Source: Streptomyces zagrosensis
Lineage (GTDB): Bacteria; Actinomycetota; Actinomycetes; Streptomycetales; Streptomycetaceae
Length of the DNA: 64,000 bases
Direction: 5' to 3'
Assembly: GCF_014203645.1 (NCBI RefSeq)
Contig: NZ_JACHJL010000002.1
Location: 248,001 to 312,000 of the forward strand
Shown here: one piece after another, positions 8,974-16,883 of the stretch
Layout of the letters: each line of letters starts with the position of its first letter
Position numbering within the stretch: the first letter of the stretch is position 1
The notes under the pieces: generated by a model
The model's input: only the letters and a program-made list of their open reading frames with translations
Databases searched by the model: none
What the model was told of the DNA's origin: nothing
Made by a program: the position numbers and the translations under genes

Positions 8974-9014
8974 GGGCTGGGCTGGGCTGGGCTGGGCTGG
9001 GCTGGGCTGGGCTG
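8974..9014 (+). repeat. Pentanucleotide tandem repeat (GGGCT)n
   Basis: About eight copies of GGGCT follow the cyclase gene. The rest of 8935-9163 has no convincing gene; it leads into the leader of array 2. Confidence 0.85.
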
Positions 9015-9163
9015 CGGAGGATCGCCGAGTTTGCTGCGTGGGACGCGTGGCCGCGATGCGGGTCGGCGCGGGGTGTCGGATGGGTGGTGTGATCGGTTAC
9101 GTTGTGGCCTCTTGTGCCGGTGCGATGATCGGGGACGGCTTCTTATTTGAGGGATTTGCGCAG

Positions 9164-9230
9164 TATGCCGGAATTTGAAGAAGTGAGTAAAAACCGGGGT
9201 GGCGCTCGGTAAAGCCGCAGGTCGCGAACT
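9164..9230 (+). promoter_or_regulatory. CRISPR leader core, array 2
   Basis: TATGCCGGA lies 67 bp and GAAGTGAGTAAAAACCG 51 bp before the first repeat, exactly as in array 1. This fixes the leader side and the transcription direction (+). Confidence 0.78.
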
Positions 9231-10477
9231 GTGGTCCCCGCGCATGCGGGGGTGGTCCTTCCGGGGCACCCTGGACGATTGCCATTCCGTCGTGGTCCCC
9301 GCGCATGCGGGGGTGGTCCTCACGCGCACTGGCCAGACACTCTCTGACCTGGGTGGTCCCCGCGCATGCGGGGGTGGTCCCAGGCTGCTTGGCTGCACAC
9401 ACAGATGCAGGCAGTGGTCCCCGCGCATGCGGGGGTGGTCCTCCAGTCGAAGATAGGCGAGATGATGCGGTTCCGTGGTCCCCGCGCATGCGGGGGTGGT
9501 CCCGTTCGACAACCCGATCGATCAGCACCACTACGGTGGTCCCCGCGCATGCGGGGGTGGTCCCACTGCGAGGTGGTTCCAGGCTGACGACGGCGAGTGG
9601 TCCCCGCGCATGCGGGGGTGGTCCCGGCATCAGACGCCCATCCGGATCGGTCACGTCGTGGTCCCCGCGCATGCGGGGGTGGTCCCCCACCGCTCGTCTC
9701 CGGAAGAACCGGACCCGCGTGGTCCCCGCGCATGCGGGGGTGGTCCTCACGGAGACGTGGCTCCGGCGGCACATCAAGCGTGGTCCCCGCGCATGCGGGG
9801 GTGGTCCCTCGTGCGCCACGGCGAGGACCCCGGGGAAGTGGTGGTCCCCGCGCATGCGGGGGTGGTCCCATCAGCTGGCCAGCCATGCGGCGGCAGGGGA
9901 AGTGGTCCCCGCGCATGCGGGGGTGGTCCCAACCCCGGCAGCATCGTGTACGGCGGGGAGGGGTGGTCCCCGCGCATGCGGGGGTGGTCCTCAGCAGGCG
10001 GCGGTGGCTGCGTTGTGGTCGCAGTGGTCCCCGCGCATGCGGGGGTGGTCCCGTCGTCCCGTTCCCGTCCGGCACGCCCCGGCCCGTGGTCCCCGCGCAT
10101 GCGGGGGTGGTCCCTCGGAGTTGAGAGCCGTACGCATGGCCATGCGGTGGTCCCCGCGCATGCGGGGGTGGTCCCTCGCGCCGCTCTACACCGATGACGT
10201 CCAACTCGTGGTCCCCGCGCATGCGGGGGTGGTCCCTATCGCCGGGGTCGTTCGGGTCAACGTCGACCGTGGTCCCCGCGCATGAGGGGTGGTCCCTTGT
10301 GGCAGGACGCTGACGTGTACGTGGCGTTGTGGTCCCCGCGCATGCGGGGGTGGTCCTCACGTGGAGACACTGGCCGCAAACGTAACCACGTGGTCCCCGC
10401 GCATGCGGGGGTGGTCCCTCACCCACACTGCCGTCCGTCGTAGTGACCGCGTGGTCCCCGCGCATGCGGGGTGGTCT
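9231..10477 (+). CRISPR. CRISPR array 2, 21 type I-E repeats, 20 spacers
   Basis: Repeats of 28 bp start at 9231, 9292, 9353, 9414, 9475, 9536, 9597, 9658, 9719, 9780, 9841, 9902, 9963, 10024, 10086, 10147, 10208, 10269, 10329, 10390 and 10451. The core is CCCCGCGCATGCGGGG and the period is 61 bp; one spacer is a base longer. The repeat at 10269 has a substitution and a 1-bp deletion, and the last (10451) has a deletion and ends in T. Decay at this distal end agrees with the leader at the 9164 side. Long open frames through the array are artefacts of the repeat. Confidence 0.97.
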
Positions 10478-10810
10478 CGGCGGGCAACGTGGGAGGCGAC
10501 TCGTGGGCGCGTGGCCCCCCGCACGCGGCGCCGGCCCCAGGGGGCCAGACCGAGCCAGGCCGAGCCGGCAACCTCACCGTCCCCGCGCGTGCAGCTGGCC
10601 GAACTACGCGGCCCCCTCACGGTGCGGAGCCGGTGCGCTGGCCGGAAGTCGGAGACCGGGGCGGGCAGCGTTACGGACCGGACCTGGCCTGGCTTGGCTT
10701 TGCCTAGCCGCCGGGGTGGGCGCCGATCCCCGGCCGGGCGGTGCCATGGTCGCTTTCTGAAGCCGGTCCCCCCTCCCCTTTCCCGGCGAGGGAAATACTT
10801 TTCGCTTCCC
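10478..10810 (+). other. Array trailer with possible decayed repeats, no gene
   Basis: A degenerate repeat-like stretch begins at 10511 (GTGGCCCCCCGCACGCGG), in register with the 61-bp period. Another (GTCCCCGCGCGTGC) sits at about 10579. No convincing gene was seen. TTTCCC/GGGAAA (10779-10795) makes a small hairpin. Confidence 0.4.
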
Positions 10811-10850
10811 TTCAACGCGACGCGGTGCCGCCGCGTATCCCCTGGTGACT
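10811..10850 (+). promoter_or_regulatory. Candidate ECF sigma promoter upstream of beta-propeller gene
   Basis: TTCAAC, 17 nt, then CGTATCCCCTGGTGACT. The same two blocks at the same spacing lie before the ECF sigma gene (13020-13059). AAC in the -35 and CGT in the -10 are typical of ECF promoters. The leader to the GTG at 11120 would be about 270 nt. A GTG at 10845 opens a 61-codon frame that could be leaderless; it resembles nothing known. Confidence 0.55.
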
Positions 10851-11119
10851 GCACAGCCACCGACCCAACAGAGAACGCGAACTGGTTGGAGAACGGCACA
10901 TCGCTTCGCATGCAGCGTTCACCCTCAGCACTCTAGATTCAGCATTCTCCGGATTAGCGCCTCAATAGCGAGCGAAACAAAGCCGGTGGCTCTTCTGATC
11001 GGGTCCCGGGGTATGGCGGACGTCTGGTGACCAGGTCCGCGAATGACTCGGGTAGTGCCGTTGTGTATGGCCAAGGTGTCCACAGTGGGTGGACACCAGG
11101 AAAAAGGGAGATATTTCAG

Positions 11120-12343
11120 GTGAAAAGCGCTAAGAACACTCGCCGGATGCTTCTCGTCACCACCGCTCTCGCCGCCCTGGCTCTGCCAGTCTCGCTGGCT
11201 TCGGCGAATGCGGACTCGCCGAAAAAGCCGAAGAAGTCGACGAATGCGCTCCACAACCCCATCCCCAAGTTCGGTGCCTACAACGACAGCCCGCTGTTCG
11301 GCAGGTACGACGCGAAGGAGGGGAAGCGCGTCGTGCCCGAGAACAACAGCATGTCGGTCAGCCCCGATGAGAAGATCGCCGTGGTCACGCGGTCTACCGC
11401 CAAGTTCCTGGTCGTCATCGACCTGGTCAATGGCAAGGAGATTGCGCAGATCCACGGGTATGCCAACCCGCGCGATATCCAATTCGCCGCGAACGGCGAC
11501 AGCTTCACCGTTTCCGACAGCACACTCGGTGTCGTGGACCGGATCGGCAAGACCGAGTCTGGCGGGTACCAGGTGAAGGAGCGCATGCCGCTGGGCGCCG
11601 GCGTCTTCGGTACCGCACAGAGTGACGACGGCAAGCGGCTGTTTGCCAACAACTTCGCCGCGGACACCGTCACGGTCGTCGCCCAGCCCGGTCCGTCCGA
11701 CCCGTCTGCCCCGCCCGCCAGCAGCCCGAAGGACATCGTCACCGGATTCGACCAGCCACGCCAGGGCGTAAAGCTCGCGCCCTCGCAAAAGAAGCTCTAC
11801 GTCACCAACTACGCAGACGGGAAGACCAAGGGCAGCATCAAGGTGCTGGATGTAGCCGACCCCAACATGGCTCCGAAGATGCTGACGAAAGAAGAAATCA
11901 CCGGGCTCAACGGGGTACGGGGGTTGTCCATCTCCCAGGACAACGAGCACCTGTACGCCGCCAACAGCGCCGACGACACGATCGCCAAGGTGACACTCGT
12001 AGACGGCGGCAAGCCAACGGTAGAGACACTCAAGGTGGATGGCGACGGCGTCCCCAACAAGAAGCCCTATGGCGCCGTGATCTCTCCCGATGAGACGGTC
12101 CTGTTCACCGGGAACGAAGGGGACAGCACGGTGACCGCCATCAACCCCGAGACGGGTGCGGCTGCGGACCTCCTGGACAAAGACCGCTACCTGAATAAGC
12201 CGCGCCAGGCGATCGCCTTCAGTGCGAACTCGGCAACCGCGTGGGCGCTTAACGCGGACCTGACCATCGCCAAGATCGACGTGGCGGCACGCAGCGTGAC
12301 CGAGAAGCTCGGGAAGTCGCACCCGGCCACCACCACGCCCTAG
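11120..12343 (+). CDS. Secreted YncE-like beta-propeller protein
   Basis: This is an extracellular protein of unknown function with repeated propeller blades. A GTG start at 11120 has GGGAG 9 nt upstream. Residues 1-35 form a signal peptide (basic KNTRR, hydrophobic LLVTTALAALALPV, cleavage near ASANA). Blade repeats follow: MSVSPDEKIAVVTR, KKLYVTNYADG, LYAANSADDTIAKV and LFTGNEGDSTVTAINPETG, as in YncE/40-residue beta-propeller proteins. It has about 407 residues. The nearby ECF sigma gene shares its candidate promoter, so it is a likely target of that sigma factor. The ligand is not evident from the sequence. Confidence 0.8.
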   Translation: MKSAKNTRRMLLVTTALAALALPVSLASANADSPKKPKKSTNALHNPIPKFGAYNDSPLFGRYDAKEGKRVVPENNSMSVSPDEKIAVVTRSTAKFLVVIDLVNGKEIAQIHGYANPRDIQFAANGDSFTVSDSTLGVVDRIGKTESGGYQVKERMPLGAGVFGTAQSDDGKRLFANNFAADTVTVVAQPGPSDPSAPPASSPKDIVTGFDQPRQGVKLAPSQKKLYVTNYADGKTKGSIKVLDVADPNMAPKMLTKEEITGLNGVRGLSISQDNEHLYAANSADDTIAKVTLVDGGKPTVETLKVDGDGVPNKKPYGAVISPDETVLFTGNEGDSTVTAINPETGAAADLLDKDRYLNKPRQAIAFSANSATAWALNADLTIAKIDVAARSVTEKLGKSHPATTTP

Positions 12344-12400
12344 CCAGCAGCTCCCCCGTTCGCCGCAACGCGGTAAAGCCCGCCGCGCTCTCGATTCCGT

Positions 12401-12435
12401 GTGACCGCCCGCCGACATCGTCGGCGGGCCGTCAC
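12401..12435 (+). terminator. Hairpin terminator after beta-propeller gene
   Basis: The arms GTGACCGCCCGCCGAC and GTCGGCGGG-C-CGTCAC form a long stem about 60 bp after the stop. There is no U-tract, as is usual in Streptomyces. The rest of 12344-12642 shows no gene. Confidence 0.75.
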
Positions 12436-12642
12436 CCTTGCCCCCGGGCCACCGCATCACCTGCCGTGACACGGCACACCACCTGCCTTGACCCGCCGCG
12501 CCACATGGACAGTCCGCCGCGGCGCCCGCCGCGAAAGGTAGTGCCTGCGCTACCTCGACTAGGCAGCCCGCGGATCGATGAATGATCGGGTCCGCGACAG
12601 GCTTGGGTCATCAACAGCAGTCATACAGCCGGGAGTTGTCTC

Positions 12643-12843
12643 GTGTCCCAGTCCCAGTCCCAGTCCCGTGCCTCGGCGCCGTCGCCTCTCCGCCGCCGGC
12701 GCTCCGCCCTGGTGGCGTCCGCGCTGTCGGTGCTCGCCGGGTTCGTCGTGACGGGCGCGCCCTCGGCGAGCGCCGACCAGGGCCCCGCGAAGTCCGGTCC
12801 GGTGGTTCGGAAGGCCCTGGCCGGCCTCGTATCCGCCGCCTGA
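12643..12843 (+). CDS. Very small secreted peptide precursor, unknown
   Basis: This 66-codon frame from a GTG has clear signal peptide architecture: Arg cluster PLRRRRS, hydrophobic ALVASALSVLAGFVV, and likely cleavage after ASA. That leaves a mature peptide of only ~22 residues (begins DQGPAKSGPVV). The N-terminus has Ser-Gln repeats from a CAGTCC tandem. It sits between the beta-propeller gene and the ECF sigma gene. I do not recognise the family. The short length and lack of a strong ribosome site leave doubt. Confidence 0.45.
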   Translation: MSQSQSQSRASAPSPLRRRRSALVASALSVLAGFVVTGAPSASADQGPAKSGPVVRKALAGLVSAA

Positions 12844-13019
12844 CGACCCACGATGATGCGCTGCATGTGACCAGTCCGCACGGCGGACCGACACCTTGGG
12901 AGATGGGGCTGGTTGGGAGATGGGGCTGGCTCCGCCGCCCGGGCGCCATCGGTGCGGTGCTCGGGCGGGACCATGTGGCCAGGGCGTCTTCGGCCACCCG
13001 AAAAGAGAATCCCTGCCCG

Positions 13020-13059
13020 TTCAACACTGCCGGCGGGGCCTACGTATCCCCTGGTGACT
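13020..13059 (+). promoter_or_regulatory. Candidate autoregulated ECF promoter
   Basis: TTCAAC at 13020, 17 nt, then CGTATCCCCTGGTGACT at 13043: identical blocks and spacing to 10811-10850. The predicted transcript begins about 50 nt before the sigma gene, as expected for autoregulation. The rest of 12844-13108 shows no gene. Confidence 0.6.
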
Positions 13060-13108
13060 ACGTCTTCTGCGGGAATGGAAAGCACCATGGCGTTCTGGCG
13101 CGGATCGG

Positions 13109-13708
13109 ATGTGGCTGGCCGTGTCGGTAAGCGGTAGTCCTGTGCGGTGGTTGCGTGGGCGGTTGGCGTCGAAGGACGCGGAGCCCGCCGGACTGCGGAC
13201 CGAGCGCGAGGTACAGGCTGCCTACGACCTGTACGGCGGTGAACTCTTCGGGTTCGCCTTCAAAGCGCTGGACGACCGGCAGCTTGCCGAGGACGTGGTG
13301 CAAGAGACCTTCGTTCGCGCCTGGAGGTCGCCCCGGGGGTTCGATCCGGACCAGGGCAGCATGCGGACCTGGCTGTTCGCCATCGTCCGCAACGCGGTGG
13401 TGGACGCCATGCGCAAGCGCAAGGTTCGGGAGGGTGCTGGTCATTCCTCGTGGGAGAGCGTGTCCGAGGTGCCCTCAGCGTTCGACCCCGTTGATCAGCT
13501 TCTTGAGCGGATACAGCTCGGGGAGGCATTGGAGCGCTTGAGCCCGCAGCACCGGGAGGCGGTGGTGGAGGTGTACTTCGGCGGCCGTACCTGCGCCGAG
13601 CTGGGTACGGAGTTGGGGATCTCCGCATCCACCATGCGCAGCCGGCTGTACTACGGTGTGCGCGCGCTACGGCTCATCCTTGAGGAGAACGGGTGGCTGG
13701 CACCATGA
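13109..13708 (+). CDS. ECF-family RNA polymerase sigma factor
   Basis: This is a group 4 (extracytoplasmic function) sigma factor. Sigma region 2 is seen around residues 35-100 (YDLYGGELFGFAFKAL, DVVQETFVRAWRSP, MRTWLFAIVRNAVVDAMRKR). Sigma region 4 lies near residues 140-195 (LERLSPQHREAVVEVYFGG, a GISASTMRSRLYYGVRALR helix-turn-helix). The ATG at 13109 gives 199 residues; an in-frame GTG at 13142 would give a more typical N-terminus (RWLRGRL). It overlaps the anti-sigma gene by 4 nt, so the two are co-translated and the anti-sigma factor probably holds it inactive. Confidence 0.93.
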   Translation: MWLAVSVSGSPVRWLRGRLASKDAEPAGLRTEREVQAAYDLYGGELFGFAFKALDDRQLAEDVVQETFVRAWRSPRGFDPDQGSMRTWLFAIVRNAVVDAMRKRKVREGAGHSSWESVSEVPSAFDPVDQLLERIQLGEALERLSPQHREAVVEVYFGGRTCAELGTELGISASTMRSRLYYGVRALRLILEENGWLAP

Positions 13709-14403
13709 ACAAGGCATGCATCCCCTTCCGCCCGTTGCTGACCGAGCACCTGCTCCTCGGCACGCCGCTGCCGGCGGACCTGGCCCGGCACCTCGACCAG
13801 TGCCCGGAATGTACCCGTGCGGCGTCCGAGACCGATGACGTGGTCCGGACGCTCCAGCGCGCGGACCCGCTCGCAGGCTGGACGGGCGCCCGAGCCTCCG
13901 CAACGCAAGCACGGCCCTCGAAGGAACTCAGCGACCGCATTCGCCATGTTGTGGCCGACGCAGAATCTGCCCGACCTCGGATCAGGCCCAGGCGCCGTAT
14001 TGCGCTGGGTGCCGCCGCTGCCTTCGTCACGGCGGCAGCGGTGATCGCCCCGTTCGCGCTGGACCAAAGCCCAGGCCAAGATCAGCCGCCCGTAACATCC
14101 GTGGCGCTAGTCCGCGAGGGAAAGATGGTCGAACGCCCGGGGGGCACCGAGGTACCTGTGGCACTGTCGGGGCTCAAGGCGGGCGAGACCTATCGGATGA
14201 TGACCGTCAACGCCAGCGGCGCGCGCGCTTCGGGCGGCAGCATTCGTGCCGTGTCCGACGCGCAGGTGTCCACCCGCATGGTGACGGCCATGCGCAAGAA
14301 CACCATCACCGCCCTCATCATCGAGGACGAAGAGGGACACGTGGTGACCCACCTTCCCGTACTGCCACCCCCATCGGGGGCAGCCCCATCTCCGGCGGCC
14401 TGA
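13705..14403 (+). CDS. Zinc-finger anti-sigma factor, single-pass membrane protein
   Basis: The ATG at 13705 overlaps the ECF sigma stop. A zinc-binding anti-sigma domain sits at the N-terminus (ARHLDQCPECTRAA: HxxxCxxC). A transmembrane helix follows an RPRRR stop signal near residues 95-115 (ALGAAAAFVTAAAVIAPFAL). The outer domain is ~110 residues (GLKAGETYRMMTVNASG). This is the standard design of a membrane sensor that sequesters its ECF sigma factor. The external signal is not evident; the secreted beta-propeller may belong to the same response. Confidence 0.88.
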   Translation: MNKACIPFRPLLTEHLLLGTPLPADLARHLDQCPECTRAASETDDVVRTLQRADPLAGWTGARASATQARPSKELSDRIRHVVADAESARPRIRPRRRIALGAAAAFVTAAAVIAPFALDQSPGQDQPPVTSVALVREGKMVERPGGTEVPVALSGLKAGETYRMMTVNASGARASGGSIRAVSDAQVSTRMVTAMRKNTITALIIEDEEGHVVTHLPVLPPPSGAAPSPAA

Positions 14404-15170
14404 CGACTGGGCGGCCGGATGGGCCGTTGTCGAGTGCGGGTGGGCCACCTTTCGGCGGCCGATGGATGCCGCCGGCCCTCGGGTGCCCCCCGGGGCCGGT
14501 GTCGTCCGCGCCGCGCCGTTCCTGGTTGGCCGACGCAGACGCCGAGGCCGACGCCGACGCCCACGCCGACAGCGCGTCGGTCGGGGTGTCGCGCGCCGGT
14601 TCTTTATGTAGCGTGCACGCAGTTGTTACCTTGCGGTAGCACCATGGGAAACAAGTTCCTGATCGGATGACCGAAGCGGGGACAGATCGGCTGGTACTTC
14701 GCGGAATGGCGAGGTCCGGTGGCGTACGGCCGGTCGCACCATCGCCCTGTGCAGGCCCCCCACCCCTCACCCCTCGCTCGCGCTCACCAGCGCATCTACA
14801 CCACCCGCACCATCGCACCTCCCGAGTAACCCCCACCACCCGCACCACCCACACCCCCCAAGCAACCCGCACCACCCGCACCACCCGCACCACCCAGAAC
14901 GTGTACGGCCTTCGGGCCAGCGTGCCAGCGCCCCTGACACCCCCAGCGGGAAGCGCGGCTCAGCGTCCTCGGCGTCCGGACCTCCCACCCCCAGGCCCGG
15001 GCCCCCTCGGCGGCGCGTACCTCCCCCGCTTCACCAGCGGCTCGCATCGGCCCTGACGACGACGTCCGCCGAGTTGCCGGGCCCCCGCTCCCCACCTCAC
15101 GCGCGTTCGGGCTCCCCCCACGTCTGCCCGGGCGCCGCACCCCGCACCACGTCGGCCCCAAGGCGCGTAC
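14404..15170 (+). other. C-rich intergenic region with CACCACCCG repeats
   Basis: No gene was supported in these ~770 bp. From about 14755 to 14900 the + strand is strongly C-rich and G-poor, with CACCACCCG-type repeats. This could act as a Rho-loading site between the anti-sigma gene and the following operon. Open frames here have no coding pattern. Confidence 0.5.
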
Positions 15171-16883
15171 ATGAAGTTCATCGACCTTTGCGACCTCGAC
15201 GCCCGCCCCGGTCTCCTCACCGTATGGCGGCCCACCACCGAGCATCCGTCTCCGGCGCACTGGCGCCCCGACACCCGGCCCGCTTCCTATCTTCAGGAGG
15301 CGCATGTGATGGCCGCGCAGAGCGCCGCAGCCGCCGGGCTGCGCGGGCCTTCGTGGCTGGCCACCACCTTCGAGTTGCCTGGAACGCTGGACGCCGGGGC
15401 GCTGGAGGTCGCGCTGCTCGGGTGGATCGATCGGCACGAGGCGCTGCGTAGCCGCCTCATACCTGGTACGCCTCAGTCGGGCGGCCGAATGACGCGGGCC
15501 ACGGTGCGGGCTGGTGCCGTGACGTTGCGGCGTTCCGACGTTGGCGCATTTGACGATCCGGCCCAACTCACCGACTGCATAGAGCAGTTGCTCGACCAGG
15601 CGACGGACCCACTGGCCTGGCCGTCGTTCGTGTTCGCCACCGTTCAGCACCCGGGCGACACCACCCGGCACCTGGGCGACGCCACCCAGCGGCTAAGCGA
15701 CACCGTCCCTCACCCGGGCGACATCGCTTCGCCCCCGGGGCCCGTCGTCGTCCCGCATCCTCGCCCGCCCTGCGAGCCGGCGGGCTCCACGACCGTGTAC
15801 CTGGGCTTCGACCACTCGAACGTCGATGGTTACTCGATCTTCCTCATCGCACATGAGATACGGGAGTTGTACGCGGCGGCGCTGCGCGGCTGCCGTGCCG
15901 AACTCGGTGAGGTCGGCAGCTACCTGGACTTCGCCGGTACGGAGCGCGAAGGTGCTGCGCTCGTACGCGATGACCATGAGACCGTCGCGCACTGGCGGGA
16001 CTTCCTCACCGACAACGGCGGGCGGCTGCCCGAGTTTCCCGGGGTGGTCAGCGACGGAGTGACCCTCGACGTGCCGCAGGTCGGCGGCTGTGACTGGCTC
16101 CTGGACGCCGAGGGCGCCCAGTCCTTTGACCAGGCATGCAAGAATCGAGGTGGCAACGTCTATACCGGCGTGTTCGCCTCCCTCGCGCGCAGCGGACATG
16201 AGATCGCCGGGGTGGAGGACTTCAGCGCGCTCACGCCCTTCCACACCCGCAGCCAGCACCAGTGGAAACAGTCGGTCGGCTGGTACGTCGGACTTGGTCC
16301 GCTGCGGTTCGCGGTGCGCAGCACCGATTCGTTCACTGAGGTGATGGGGGCCGCGGCCAAGGCGCTGGAGCGTGCCAAGGCCATGGCTACGGTGCCGTTC
16401 CCGCGGGTCACCGAGTTGTTGGGGCAGCCGCTCGAACCGCACTTCATGGTCTCGTACATGGACATCCGCAACACGCCGGGCGCCCGCGAGTGGAGCGCCT
16501 GGAAGGCCGCGGCGCTGCGCAGTCGGCGCAGTCACGCGTACGAGGTCTACCTGTGGATCATGCGCTCGCACGACGGCATCTACCTCAGCTATCGGCACCC
16601 GGACACGTCCCAGGCCAGGGCGGTCGTGCCGGGGTATCTGGCCCGTGTCGCGCGGCTGGTGCGGGAGATCGCAGGCCAAGGCGAACCGGATGTGCCGAAC
16701 ATCTCGGAACTCCCGCGGAGCCCCGGCACGCCGCGTCATCCCCACCACCCAGAAGACTCACACGCCACACGGGACCCACAGAGCCCACAGAGCCCACAGA
16801 GCCCACTAAACCCACAGAGCCCGCAGAGCCCGGGCCGTCCGGATGGTCCGGGCAGCCGAGGAAAGGAACCCGCACCATGCTGA
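15171..16883 (+). CDS. Free-standing condensation-domain protein 1
   Basis: This 570-residue protein resembles the condensation (C) domain/acyltransferase superfamily that includes NRPS condensation domains, PapA and wax synthases. Residues ~55-480 carry family features: an N-terminal FELPGTLDAGALEVALLGWIDRHEALR core, the catalytic-site motif as DHSNVDGYS (second His of HHxxxDG kept, first replaced by Asp), and the LTPFHTRS and VGWYVGLGPLRF segments. No carrier or adenylation domain is attached, so it probably joins an amine or alcohol to an acyl donor made elsewhere. Residues ~160-190 (RHLGDATQRLSD) are a local repeat, and the C-terminus has (PQS)n from a 9-bp tandem. It overlaps the next gene by 7 nt. 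The substrate is unknown. Confidence 0.8.
   Translation: MKFIDLCDLDARPGLLTVWRPTTEHPSPAHWRPDTRPASYLQEAHVMAAQSAAAAGLRGPSWLATTFELPGTLDAGALEVALLGWIDRHEALRSRLIPGTPQSGGRMTRATVRAGAVTLRRSDVGAFDDPAQLTDCIEQLLDQATDPLAWPSFVFATVQHPGDTTRHLGDATQRLSDTVPHPGDIASPPGPVVVPHPRPPCEPAGSTTVYLGFDHSNVDGYSIFLIAHEIRELYAAALRGCRAELGEVGSYLDFAGTEREGAALVRDDHETVAHWRDFLTDNGGRLPEFPGVVSDGVTLDVPQVGGCDWLLDAEGAQSFDQACKNRGGNVYTGVFASLARSGHEIAGVEDFSALTPFHTRSQHQWKQSVGWYVGLGPLRFAVRSTDSFTEVMGAAAKALERAKAMATVPFPRVTELLGQPLEPHFMVSYMDIRNTPGAREWSAWKAAALRSRRSHAYEVYLWIMRSHDGIYLSYRHPDTSQARAVVPGYLARVARLVREIAGQGEPDVPNISELPRSPGTPRHPHHPEDSHATRDPQSPQSPQSPLNPQSPQSPGRPDGPGSRGKEPAPC

Noticed and set aside
9199..10465. Long open frames on both strands encoding repeated RMRGWS / RMRGDH-type proteins
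   Set aside because: They are translations of the CRISPR repeats and spacers; the 61-bp period shifts and repeats across frames.
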